DNA of 64,000 bases, from NCBI GenBank assembly GCA_029975215.1, contig JARKPO010000046.1, positions 124,001-188,000 of the forward strand. The letters are read 5' to 3'. The stretch is from Levilinea sp. Lineage in GTDB: Bacteria > Chloroflexota > Anaerolineae > Anaerolineales > Anaerolineaceae. The notes under the pieces are model-generated. The model made no database searches and was not told where the DNA came from. It saw only the letters and a list, made by a program, of their open reading frames with translations. Position numbers and translations under genes: made by a program. Numbering within the stretch: the stretch's first letter is position 1; the number at the start of each line of letters is the position of its first letter. This document shows, piece by piece, positions 51,244-59,513 of this stretch.

Positions 51244-51996
51244 ATGGGTAAGATCATCGTTCTGGGGTCAGCGAATGCGGTGGCGGGGGCAGAGCAGGAG
51301 AACACGCACCTGCTGTTCACTGCGGGCGAACGCATGGTGCTGGTGGACTGCGGCGGCAGCCCCATTTCGCGCCTGCGCCGGTTGGGGGTAGACCCGCTGC
51401 GGCTGACCGACTTGATTTTGACCCATTTTCACCCCGACCATGTGGCGGGCGCACCGCTGCTCTTGATGGATCTATGGCTGCTGGGGCGCAGCGAACCGCT
51501 GCATGTGTACGGGCTGGCGGATGTGACCGACCGCCTGCAGGCCATGATGGAGCTGTACAACTGGAAACGCTGGCCGGATTTCTACCCGGTGGTGTTCCAC
51601 GCCCTGCCTGCAGAGGAGATGACCCCGGTGGTGGCAGATGCGGCCCTGTCCGTTTGGGCTTCGCCGGTGCGCCACCTGATCCCCACGGTGGGGCTGCGGG
51701 TGCAGTTTCATGCCAGCGGCCAGGCGGCGGCCTATTCCTGCGACACCGAGCCGTGCCCGGCAGTGGTGGGGTTGGCCCGCGGGGCGCAGCTGCTGCTGCA
51801 CGAATCGGCAGGCCAGCAGACCGGCCATTCTTCCCCTGCGCAGGCTGGCGAGACCGCCCGTCAGGCCGGGGTGGAAAGGCTGTATTTGATCCATTACGAT
51901 ACGAACCTGGAAGAATCCGAGCTGACCGAGGCGGCTTCCGAAGCCTTCGGCAAGCCGGTGCAGTTGGCGAAAGATTTTATGGAGTTTGAGCTGTAA
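51244..51996 (+). CDS. MBL-fold metallo-hydrolase (RNase Z-like)
   Basis: 250 residues; ATG after AGAGG. Zinc ligands: THFHPDHVAG (HxHxDH), a later His (RHLIPT), an Asp in SCDTEP and a final His (LIHYDT). The fold with HESAG is shared by tRNase Z and related phosphodiesterases. No exosite arm typical of true RNase Z is evident, so the substrate is unsure. 11 bases after the permease gene and probably in the same transcript. Confidence 0.88.
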   Translation: MGKIIVLGSANAVAGAEQENTHLLFTAGERMVLVDCGGSPISRLRRLGVDPLRLTDLILTHFHPDHVAGAPLLLMDLWLLGRSEPLHVYGLADVTDRLQAMMELYNWKRWPDFYPVVFHALPAEEMTPVVADAALSVWASPVRHLIPTVGLRVQFHASGQAAAYSCDTEPCPAVVGLARGAQLLLHESAGQQTGHSSPAQAGETARQAGVERLYLIHYDTNLEESELTEAASEAFGKPVQLAKDFMEFEL

Positions 51997-52007
51997 TCTG
52001 GGGGCGG

Positions 52008-52511
52008 TTACCAGCCGTTCAAGTAGGGTTCCCACTCGAAATATTCTTTTAAATGCCTGCCAAAGATGTACAGGGCAGAGGCTGGCGGCTCCTTCGGCGG
52101 GCGCAGCAGGGTCATGCCCGATTCTTCCAGGGTGCGGCCCCCTTTGCGGTGGTTGCAGGCGGCGCAGGCGGTGACCACGTTGGTCCACGTCTGGCGGCCG
52201 CCCAAACGGCGCGGGAAGATGTGGTCAATGGTCATTTCGCCGCCGGTGCGCCCGCAGTACTGGCAAGTGTAGGCGTCGCGCCGAAAGACCTCGCGCCGCG
52301 TCAGCTTGACGGTGGGGCGGGGGCGGTGGATCATCTTATCCAGGCGGATAATGGAGGGGCGGGGGAAGGCGCTGCGCGCAGTTTTAATACTCCCGCGGCC
52401 GTCTACCACCAGTGAGGCTTTGTTGGCCAGGAGAAGCCCGACCGCGCGCCGCATATCGCAGACGTTGATCGGTTCGTAATTGGCGTTCAGTACCAATACT
52501 GCTTCATCCAT
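52008..52511 (-). CDS. HNH endonuclease domain protein
   Basis: 167 residues. HNH motif with a four-cysteine zinc knuckle: TCQYCGRTGGEMTIDHIFPR, then NVVTACAACNHRKGG. The N-terminal part (NANYEPINVCDMRRAVGLLL) is typical of the single-domain HNH proteins common in Chloroflexota and Cyanobacteria. Target DNA or RNA unknown; no restriction or phage genes are adjacent. Divergent from the epimerase gene, convergent with the MBL gene. Confidence 0.9.
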   Translation of the reverse strand: MDEAVLVLNANYEPINVCDMRRAVGLLLANKASLVVDGRGSIKTARSAFPRPSIIRLDKMIHRPRPTVKLTRREVFRRDAYTCQYCGRTGGEMTIDHIFPRRLGGRQTWTNVVTACAACNHRKGGRTLEESGMTLLRPPKEPPASALYIFGRHLKEYFEWEPYLNGW

Positions 52512-52529
52512 CGCAGCACCCTTGGAAGG

Positions 52530-52557
52530 ATTATAGCACGTCTTGAGACGAGCGCAA
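52530..52557 (-). promoter_or_regulatory. Promoter of the HNH gene
   Basis: On the minus strand TTGCGC (52557-52552), 16-base spacer, TATAAT (52535-52530), 18 bases before the ATG at 52511. Confidence 0.5.
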
Positions 52558-52589
52558 TTTGCTGCCGCGCGGCAACCTTACACAAAGCG

Positions 52590-52619
52590 TTGAGCCGTTT
52601 CTGCTTTTGGGGATACAAT
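52590..52619 (+). promoter_or_regulatory. Promoter of the epimerase gene
   Basis: TTGAGC (52590-52595), 18-base spacer, TACAAT (52614-52619), 60 bases before the start at 52680. Confidence 0.5.
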
Positions 52620-52679
52620 CAAGGCAGATGGGCAAACTTGTTGAACGGCTGAAGGAGCCTGAAAGCGGAGGGTGTGAAC

Positions 52680-53585
52680 ATGCGTGTGTTGATCCTGGGT
52701 GGGAGCGGCCTGATTGGACAGGCCTTCGTGCGGCGGCTGGTGGAACGCGGCGATGCGGTGACGGTGCTGAGCCGCAATCCGGAGCGAGTGCGGCTTCCGG
52801 CGGGCGCACAGGCCGCCGCCTGGGACGGACGCACACCGCAGGGATGGGTGCATTTGCTGGAAGAGGCGGATGCGCTGGTGAACCTGGCGGGCGAAAACAT
52901 CGGCGCGGGCCGCTGGAACGCGGAGCGCAAAGTGCGCATCCGGCAAAGCCGTGTAGACAGCGGCCAGGCGGTGGTGCGCGCGTTGGAACAGGCCCAAAAG
53001 CGCCCTGGGCTGCTGCTGCAGGCCTCAGCGGTGGGCTACTACGGGGTGGAAAGCCAGGAGGTGCTGACTGAGGAAGCCCCCGCAGGACAGGATTATCTTG
53101 CGTCGGTGTGCGTGGATTGGGAGCATTCCACCCAGGCGGCGGAGGCTTTGGGCGTGCGTCGGGTGCTGCTGCGCACCGGGCTGGTGCTGACTCGCACGGG
53201 CGGGGCGCTGGAACGGCTGCTGCTGCCCTTCCGCCTGTTCATCGGCGGCCCGCTGGGCAGCGGCCAGCAGTGGTGGCCGTGGATTTCGCTGCGCGATCAG
53301 GTGGAAGCCATGCTCTTTCTGCTGGATCATCCCCAGGCCAGCGGTCCGTTTAACCTGACTGCCCCGCAGCCGGTGACCATGAACGATTTTGGCCGCACCC
53401 TGGCGCGCGTGTTGGGGCGGCCCTATTGGCTGCCGGTGCCTGCCTTTGCCCTGCGGCTGCTGTTGGGTGAGATGAGCACCCTGGTGCTGGACGGGCAGCG
53501 GGCGGTTCCCGCGCGGCTGCTGCAATTAGGTTACACCTTCCGCCAGCCGGATTTGAGCGCGGCCCTGCGCGAAGCCCTGGGCTAA
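52680..53585 (+). CDS. TIGR01777-type NAD(P)-dependent epimerase (YfcH-like)
   Basis: 301 residues from the ATG at 52680 (GGAGGG 7 bases before); a GTG two codons upstream is less well placed. Rossmann motif LILGGSGLIGQAF at the N-terminus, then LVNLAGENIGAGRW, the family-typical SAVGYYG, and a C-terminal domain (DUF1731: FALRLLLGEMSTLVLDGQRA, LGYTFRQPDLSAALREALG). Function of the family is unknown; a role in division or redox is suggested only by distribution. Confidence 0.92.
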   Translation: MRVLILGGSGLIGQAFVRRLVERGDAVTVLSRNPERVRLPAGAQAAAWDGRTPQGWVHLLEEADALVNLAGENIGAGRWNAERKVRIRQSRVDSGQAVVRALEQAQKRPGLLLQASAVGYYGVESQEVLTEEAPAGQDYLASVCVDWEHSTQAAEALGVRRVLLRTGLVLTRTGGALERLLLPFRLFIGGPLGSGQQWWPWISLRDQVEAMLFLLDHPQASGPFNLTAPQPVTMNDFGRTLARVLGRPYWLPVPAFALRLLLGEMSTLVLDGQRAVPARLLQLGYTFRQPDLSAALREALG

Positions 53586-53607
53586 TCCCCTTTTATCGGT
53601 TCGTCTT

Positions 53608-53646
53608 CCGGCCCAAGCCTGTACGGTTAAGGTACAATTGGGCCGG
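53608..53646. promoter_or_regulatory. 9-bp inverted repeat over the promoter of the membrane-protein gene
   Basis: CCGGCCCAA (53608-53616) and TTGGGCCGG (53638-53646) are perfect complements with a 21-base spacer that contains the TACAAT box (53633-53638). It may be an operator, or a terminator hairpin of the preceding gene without a T-tract. Confidence 0.45.
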
Positions 53647-53675
53647 ATGATTTTTAACCGAAAGGGACGACCCGC

Positions 53676-54944
53676 ATGAAAAAAACGACCGTACAGGCGC
53701 TGACCGCGCTGGCTCTGGCGCTGCTGATCCTTCTGGCTTTAGACCGCCTGACCAACCGGCTGGATGTGGTGAAAGGCCACGCCTGGGACTTTGTGTATTA
53801 CATTGATATGGCTGAGAACGGCGTGTGGGGCAACCCCAACCTGGCCGCGCCCTACGCTTACCGTTTTATCACCCCGCTGCTGGCCCGCGGGCTGAACCAG
53901 CTCCTGGGCACACCCACCTTTGTGGGCTTCAAGCTGCTGGCCTACGGCGGGCTGCTGATGGCTTTGTGGGGGGTGTACCTGGCGGCGCGCAAATTGGGGG
54001 CGGGCTTTTTTGCGGCCCTGGTGGTCATGTCAGTTCCGGCAGGGGCCTTGTTTAACGTCAAATTCCTGCTGTTTGATTTTTACCGCCCCGACCAGCTGGC
54101 CTACCCGCTGCTGGTGTTTGCCATTCTGGCCCTGATGTACCGCAAACCGGCCCTGGCGGTGCCCTTGGGCGTGCTGGGACTGCTTATCCGCGAGTATTTG
54201 ATCATCCCCATCGCCATCGCCATGTTCTTGTGGGCGCGGGAATGGTGGGCGAACCGCAAGGATGTGCGCCCGCTGGTGTGGATGGGTCTGACTGCGGCGG
54301 GGACGCTTTTGGTGCTGGCGCTGCCGCGCTGGCTGATCCCCATCACCATGACCCAGCAAATTCTGGACCCCTTCAACGACCCCCAATTTCTGAAGACTCT
54401 GTTCGGTATGCCGCTGAACTGGAAGCGCAACTATAACTACGTCTTCAACCTGGCGGCTTACTGGATGCCGCTGCTGATTTTGGCCACCCCGGGACGGCTG
54501 CGGCGCGCCTGGCAGGGGCTGGGCGCCTACCGTCCGTGGATCTGGATTTACCTGGGGGTCAATTTACTGGGGATGATGTACGGCGGCACGGACATGATGC
54601 GCTACGCGACCTTCTTTTTCATCCCGCAGGCGTTTTTTATCAGTCTGATTTTGCAGGACCGCGAGCAGCCGGTGCATGTGTATGAGGTGCTGTATCTGTG
54701 GGGCGCGCTGGTAATCTTTAACCGCCTGCTGTTCCAGTTTCCCATCTGGGATTTTAACGCCTATCTGGATTTCTACGCCGGTTATGGCGACGTGATCACG
54801 CGCGGTTCGGCCTTGCGCTGGGCCGAATGGCTGGGGCTGACCGGCCTGGGGGTCGCGCTGCGCGAGGTGTGGCTGCGCTCTGCCAGCTTGCGCGAGATGA
54901 CGCTGACGGCCCTGGCGGAACGGCTGCCCGCCTGGACGCGCTGA
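53676..54944 (+). CDS. Multi-pass membrane protein of unknown function
   Basis: 422 residues with about nine to ten membrane helices. First extracytoplasmic loop reads HAWDFVYYIDMAENGVWGN and then APYAYRFITPLLARGL, an acidic loop after the first helix as in GT-C sugar transferases. A later loop has DFYRPDQLAYPLL. Several short hydrophilic loops and a cytosolic Arg-rich end. It may transfer or polymerise a lipid-linked sugar, but no diagnostic motif is complete. Separate promoter; convergent with the SEDS gene. Confidence 0.7.
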   Translation: MKKTTVQALTALALALLILLALDRLTNRLDVVKGHAWDFVYYIDMAENGVWGNPNLAAPYAYRFITPLLARGLNQLLGTPTFVGFKLLAYGGLLMALWGVYLAARKLGAGFFAALVVMSVPAGALFNVKFLLFDFYRPDQLAYPLLVFAILALMYRKPALAVPLGVLGLLIREYLIIPIAIAMFLWAREWWANRKDVRPLVWMGLTAAGTLLVLALPRWLIPITMTQQILDPFNDPQFLKTLFGMPLNWKRNYNYVFNLAAYWMPLLILATPGRLRRAWQGLGAYRPWIWIYLGVNLLGMMYGGTDMMRYATFFFIPQAFFISLILQDREQPVHVYEVLYLWGALVIFNRLLFQFPIWDFNAYLDFYAGYGDVITRGSALRWAEWLGLTGLGVALREVWLRSASLREMTLTALAERLPAWTR

Positions 54945-54960
54945 AAGCTGCGGCTGGAAA

Positions 54961-57597
54961 TTAAGGCTGGGCTGGGCTGCCGTTGGGGGCGGTGGGGTTC
55001 AGCGTGGTCTGAAGCATCTCGCGCACAATGCGCGCCGCGGCGGCGGGGTCATCTTCTTCAATTACCACGGCCAGGGCCAGGGGAGATCCCTGCCAGCGAG
55101 CCACAGTTCCGCCCAGACCCCAGGTGATGGTTTGCTCTGCGTTGGCGGCGCGGGCCACGCTCATCCACAGGGGCAGATCGGAGAGGGCCAGACGGGCGGA
55201 GATATCCTGAACGGCCAAAGAGGGCAGGGCTTCGCGGATGGGGCCGCTGGGCAAAATCACCCAACCTTCGGCGGGGGTGTTCACCGCCACCGCCAGGCGC
55301 GGGGCTGGCGTGCGCCCATCGGCGCTCAGGCTAGCCGCTGCCAGGGCCATTTGCAGGGGGGAAACGCGCAAGGAAGCGGTCTGCAGGGGCTGCGCCGCGT
55401 CCTGCACCGGCGGGACGGCCACATCCAGGGGCAGATCGGGGGCTTCGGCCCATCCCAGGCCGCGGTACAGGTTGCTGACTGCGGTGGGGGTGAGCAGCTC
55501 TTCGAGGGCAGCGGCGGCTTCGGGGCAGCCCGCAGCCGCCACATGTTCCCAGGTAAGATCACCCGCAGGGGGCAGGGCACATTCCAACACTGCCGAATTG
55601 GAGCGGTTGGCAAAGGACCCCGGTAGGGCAGGCAGCGGCCCGCGCCCTGCCGCAGCGGTGAGCAGGAAGGGGCTTACGGCGGCCCCCGGAGGATAGGTCC
55701 CTTGCACAGCGCGGTTAAAGAGGGGGGCTGAAGGGTCCTGCAGCCAGGTATCCCAATCGCTGTCCAGGCGGTTGAAATCGGCGTAGGGGTGTGAAGCCAT
55801 CGCCAAAATTTCACCGGTCTGCGCGTTCATCAGCACCAGCGCGCCGCGGTATTCGCCCAGGAGACGGTCGGCCTCGGCCTGCAAGGTTTGGTCCAGGCTC
55901 AGGCGCACATCCAAACCTGGGGGGCGCTGGGCATAGAGCATCTGGTTGGTTTGAATTTCAGAAGTGGGGACGCCCTGCAGACCGCGCAGATAGGGGTTGA
56001 GCGCGGCTTCCAGGCCGGAAAGGCCGTAGAGTGGGTGCGCATAGCCGGTGACGAGGCTCAGGGCAGGCACGGTGATTTGACGGCGGTAGCTGCCGGGGCT
56101 GCCCACATCTTCCACCAAAACCTGCCCGGCACGGTCTAAGAGCCGTCCGCGGCCCACAAAGCGGTCCAAAATGGCCTGGCGGGGGTTATCGGCGCGGGTG
56201 CTGAGGGGGGCGGCGCGCACCAATGCCCACCAGCCCGCGCTTAGGGCCAGCGCAGTGAGCGCGCCCACCATGCCCAGGGCCAGCAGGCGGTATGGGGCGG
56301 GTTTGGGCAGCGGCGCGGGTTCAAGTTCGGCCGGGCTGCTGATGAGGATGAGGATCAGCAGGATGATGAACGAAGTCAACAGGGAAGAGCCGCCGTAGGA
56401 GACATACGGCAGGGTGACGCCGGTGAGGGGCAAAGCGCGCAGGTTGCCGCCGATGATCAGGATGGATTGGCCCCCGATGTAAGCGCTGAGGCCGGCCGCC
56501 AGATAGCGCTGGTAATTAGAGGGCGCGTGCAGCGCGGCGCGCAGGCCGCGGGAGACGAACAGCCCTACCACCGCCAGCAGACCCAAACTGCCCGCCAGGC
56601 CCATCTCCTCGGCGATGGCAGCGAAGATAAAATCGGAATGGGCCACCGGAACCAGGCCCGGACTGCCCAGACCGGGGCCGCTTCCCATCAGGCTGCCCGC
56701 GGCGACGGCCATGATGGACTGCACGATCTGGAAGGAGCGCCCAGAGGGGTCGGCCCAGGGGTTAAGCCAGGCGGCCACGCGCGATTGGATGACATCAAAC
56801 AGCAGTACACCCAAGGCGGCCGCTGCCAACACCACTCCCACCGCGGCGGCCATCACCCGCGCGCGGCCGGAGGCCAGATAGAGGATCAGGAAATACAGGG
56901 TCAGGAAGAGGATGGCGGTGCCCAGGTCGCGCTGCGCCAGGAGCAGGACCAGCGCGGTGCCGGTGAGCACGAGAGTGGGGGACAGCAGCGACACCCAATT
57001 AAATTTGAGCCATAGGGCGTCCGCCAGATACGCCGAAAGGTAGACTACCAGAAGCAGCTTGAGCGGTTCGGAGGGCTGCAAATATACCCCGCAGCAGCCC
57101 AGCCACAGCTCCGGCCCTACCCCCGCAGGGTACACACCGATGAAGAAGGTCAGCGCGGTGAGCACCAGACCGCTGGTCAGCCACAGATATTTATAACGGC
57201 GCAGCAGGCGCAGCGGGTCGGGGATGCGCAGGCCGAGGGCAAACACCCCGCCGGAGACCGCCAGCCAAAGGGTCTGCCGCAAGCCGAATTGAGGTTCCAA
57301 CCGCCAGATGGTCATCAGCCCCCAGCCGGTCAGCAGGGCGGCGGCCGGCAGCAGGTAGGGGTCGCGGTCGGGGAGCTGACGCAGCAGCAGACGGTGGAGC
57401 AGGGCAAAGGTGGACACCCACACGGCCACCCCCAGCCAGTGAGCCCAGCGCAGTTCGGCCTGCCAGGTGTGCAGGCGCACAGCGGGGGCCAGGGTGAGGG
57501 CGGCGGCGTAGAGGAACACAAAACTGGCCGCCAGAAGCATCAGGCGGCTTTGGGTTTGGTCTCGCGGCGAGACGCTTTGCGGAAAGAGGTGGTTCAC
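54961..57597 (-). CDS. RodA/FtsW (SEDS) glycosyltransferase fused to a degenerate penicillin-binding domain
   Basis: 878 residues from a GTG that overlaps the mtnP stop (GTGA). Residues 1-425: about eleven membrane helices with SEDS motifs VYLQPSEPLKLLL, the catalytic Asp224 in AQRDLGTAIL, SDFIFAAIAEEMG and LPYVSYGGSS, so it should polymerise lipid II into glycan strands. Residues 430-460: one more helix. Residues 480-870: a class B PBP-like part with RGRLLDRAGQVLVE and QGTYPPG. The transpeptidase Ser and Lys are gone: after PPG the residues are A639-A-V-S642 where S-x-x-K is expected, and the KTG motif is not seen. Cross-linking activity is therefore unlikely and the domain may only activate the SEDS part. 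Confidence 0.88.
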   Translation of the reverse strand: MNHLFPQSVSPRDQTQSRLMLLAASFVFLYAAALTLAPAVRLHTWQAELRWAHWLGVAVWVSTFALLHRLLLRQLPDRDPYLLPAAALLTGWGLMTIWRLEPQFGLRQTLWLAVSGGVFALGLRIPDPLRLLRRYKYLWLTSGLVLTALTFFIGVYPAGVGPELWLGCCGVYLQPSEPLKLLLVVYLSAYLADALWLKFNWVSLLSPTLVLTGTALVLLLAQRDLGTAILFLTLYFLILYLASGRARVMAAAVGVVLAAAALGVLLFDVIQSRVAAWLNPWADPSGRSFQIVQSIMAVAAGSLMGSGPGLGSPGLVPVAHSDFIFAAIAEEMGLAGSLGLLAVVGLFVSRGLRAALHAPSNYQRYLAAGLSAYIGGQSILIIGGNLRALPLTGVTLPYVSYGGSSLLTSFIILLILILISSPAELEPAPLPKPAPYRLLALGMVGALTALALSAGWWALVRAAPLSTRADNPRQAILDRFVGRGRLLDRAGQVLVEDVGSPGSYRRQITVPALSLVTGYAHPLYGLSGLEAALNPYLRGLQGVPTSEIQTNQMLYAQRPPGLDVRLSLDQTLQAEADRLLGEYRGALVLMNAQTGEILAMASHPYADFNRLDSDWDTWLQDPSAPLFNRAVQGTYPPGAAVSPFLLTAAAGRGPLPALPGSFANRSNSAVLECALPPAGDLTWEHVAAAGCPEAAAALEELLTPTAVSNLYRGLGWAEAPDLPLDVAVPPVQDAAQPLQTASLRVSPLQMALAAASLSADGRTPAPRLAVAVNTPAEGWVILPSGPIREALPSLAVQDISARLALSDLPLWMSVARAANAEQTITWGLGGTVARWQGSPLALAVVIEEDDPAAAARIVREMLQTTLNPTAPNGSPAQP

Positions 57598-58466
57598 GGC
57601 TCCAGGTATTTGCCCACCAGCAGGTTCAGACGCTGGCGCGTTTCCGGAGGGATGTGGCTGGGGTTGGTGATGAGGGCTTTTTCCAGGCTGCTTTCACACC
57701 CGCAAGTTGGTTCGGCGTCCAGGGACTCCAGCAGGGAAAGGATGGCTTCCTGAACGATGTGCAGACTGCGGTGCAGGGTTTGAATGACCATTTCCACCGA
57801 GACAGGCTCTTCGCTCTGGTGCCAAACATCGTAATCGGTGACGTGGGCGATGGTGGCGTAGCACAGCCCGGCTTCGCGCGCCAGAAAGGCTTCGGGGCAG
57901 GCGGTCATGCCGATGAGGGCCACACCCCAGGAGCGGAAGAGGTGCGATTCGGCGCGGGTGGAAAAGCGCGGCCCTTCGATGGTGATCAGCGTGCCGCCCT
58001 GGTGGGTCATGGCCTCGGTGCTGGAGATGGCTTTGTAAGTCAGGCTGGAGAAATCGGGGCAGAAGGGGTCCGGCACGCCCACATGGGCCACCAGACCCTC
58101 GCCAAAGAAGCTGTTGGCGCGTTTGCGGGTGAAATCAATCAGTTGGTCGGGGACGATGAGGTGGCCGGGGGCGTAATCTTCGCGCAGCGAGCCAACGGCG
58201 CTGACGCCCAACACGCGGCGCACCCCCAGGGATTTGAGGGCGTAGATATTGGCGCGGTAATTGACCTCGGTGGGGGTGAGGGTGTGCCCCAGGCCGTGGC
58301 GAGCCAAAAAGGCCACGCGCTTGCCTGCCAGGGTTCCGGTAATGATGGGGGCGCTGGGCGCGCCAAAGGGGGTTTCGATCTCCACCTGGGCGGTGTTGGT
58401 GAGGCCGGGGAACTGGTATAAACCAGAACCGCCAATAATGCCTAAGACTGGGATGTTTTCTGACAT
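57594..58466 (-). CDS. mtnP: S-methyl-5'-thioadenosine phosphorylase
   Basis: 290 residues from the ATG at 58466 (AAGGAGG 6 bases before; an upstream in-frame ATG at 58487 is less well placed). Motifs: LGIIGGSGLYQFPG, VAFLARHGLGHTLTPTEVNY, VSAVGSLREDYAPG, TLITIEGPRFSTRAES and MTACPEAFLAREAGLCYA. It splits methylthioadenosine to adenine and methylthioribose-1-phosphate for methionine salvage. The placement next to cell-wall genes is probably accidental. Confidence 0.93.
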   Translation of the reverse strand: MSENIPVLGIIGGSGLYQFPGLTNTAQVEIETPFGAPSAPIITGTLAGKRVAFLARHGLGHTLTPTEVNYRANIYALKSLGVRRVLGVSAVGSLREDYAPGHLIVPDQLIDFTRKRANSFFGEGLVAHVGVPDPFCPDFSSLTYKAISSTEAMTHQGGTLITIEGPRFSTRAESHLFRSWGVALIGMTACPEAFLAREAGLCYATIAHVTDYDVWHQSEEPVSVEMVIQTLHRSLHIVQEAILSLLESLDAEPTCGCESSLEKALITNPSHIPPETRQRLNLLVGKYLEP

Positions 58467-58586
58467 GCGTGTCCTCCTTGGGTGCATATGCGCGAATCAT
58501 AGCACAGAGGAAAATGATCCGCCAGAGCGTGAATTCTGCCGGCGGTTTTCCTCCAGCTGAAAACAGTCAAGATCGAGGGCGCAGCT

Positions 58587-58997
58587 TCAGACCGCGCGCC
58601 CGCCTTTTAAATTGTCCTGGTAGGCCTTCAGCGCTTCCAGGTCGCCCGCGGCAGCCAGGCGGGCCTGTTCGGGCCAGGTGGCTGGATTGGCGATGTGCAG
58701 CCTGGCCTCGTCCAGAATGGCCTGCAGACGGCTGACATCGGCCTGGGCCAGATCGGCGAAGGTATGGATGCCGGCAGCTTGGAAGAGCTGGTTGATCTTA
58801 GGGCCGATACCTTCGATGAGCGTCAAGTCATCTTCGACGGGGGCAGATTCCGCTTCTACGCTGAGGGGGGCAGCGCTGCGCGCGGGCACGGCGGGCAGGG
58901 TGGGCGGTTCGACGGGAGGCTGCTGCGGTCTTTCGCGGAAAAACCACCACAGGAACACCAGGATGAGGGCCAGCAAACCTAACCAAAAGAACAGCAT
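58587..58997 (-). CDS. Membrane-anchored helix-hairpin-helix protein
   Basis: 136 residues, ATG after AGGAGG. One membrane helix (residues 2-20), a Pro-rich linker and a helix-hairpin-helix segment LIEGIGPKINQLFQAAG, followed by TWPEQARLAAAGDLEALKAY. This build (anchor plus HhH ending in a WPEQ motif) occurs in proteins of Chloroflexota and Cyanobacteria next to ribosomal L21 or unrelated genes; the role is unknown. It may bind DNA at the membrane or a protein. Confidence 0.85.
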   Translation of the reverse strand: MLFFWLGLLALILVFLWWFFRERPQQPPVEPPTLPAVPARSAAPLSVEAESAPVEDDLTLIEGIGPKINQLFQAAGIHTFADLAQADVSRLQAILDEARLHIANPATWPEQARLAAAGDLEALKAYQDNLKGGRAV

Positions 58998-59034
58998 AGG
59001 AGACCTCCTGAGCCTGTACGAGTGCGATGATTCT

Positions 59035-59040
59035 ATTATA
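59035..59040 (-). promoter_or_regulatory. Candidate -10 box before the HhH-mtnP-SEDS genes
   Basis: TATAAT on the minus strand, 37 bases before the ATG at 58997, in a gap of 81 bases after the FHA gene. It would separate the HhH-mtnP-SEDS genes from the FHA pair. Confidence 0.45.
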
Positions 59041-59078
59041 GTGAGATTGCGGGAAAATGAGGCCAGTTTTTGCAGCGG

Positions 59079-59513
59079 CTAGTGGGCGGCAATAGTGACC
59101 AGCAGGCGCAGCTGACCGGCGCGCAGCTCGTCGCCGGAGATCATCACTGTGGGGGTGGTGATTCTTTCGTCGTTGAGGAAGGAGCCGTTGGTGGAATGGA
59201 GGTCCTCAGCCCACCACTGGTTGTGATGGTAGCTGAGGCGCAGGTGGTGGGCCGAGACGGTGTCGTCCAGCAGGGGCACGTCGCAGGTGGGATCGCGCCC
59301 CAGGGTGACTTCCATGACGGTGAAGGTGTAGGTTTTACCCTCGCCGAATTGTTCCTGCAGGGTCAGTTCGGGGATTTTACGCACGGCCACGATCTGGCTG
59401 GTGAGGCGCAGTTCGCGCCAGAGGGTGATGAAAGCCCAGCCCAGGAAGGCGTATAAGGCCAGGGCCAACAGGACGCGCAGGATTAAGACCACCACAGCCG
59501 CCATAATGATCAC
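59079..59513 (-). CDS. FHA-domain protein with membrane anchor (FhaB-like)
   Basis: 144 residues. Membrane helix at 4-30, then an FHA domain (about 65-138) with conserved LGRDPTCDVPL, VSAHHLRLSY and NGSFLNDERI. FHA domains bind phospho-Thr peptides. ATG overlaps the stop of the preceding FHA gene (ATGA), so the two are coupled. In Actinobacteria fhaB lies beside rodA-pbpA; a similar order is seen here. Confidence 0.92.
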   Translation of the reverse strand: MIIMAAVVVLILRVLLALALYAFLGWAFITLWRELRLTSQIVAVRKIPELTLQEQFGEGKTYTFTVMEVTLGRDPTCDVPLLDDTVSAHHLRLSYHHNQWWAEDLHSTNGSFLNDERITTPTVMISGDELRAGQLRLLVTIAAH

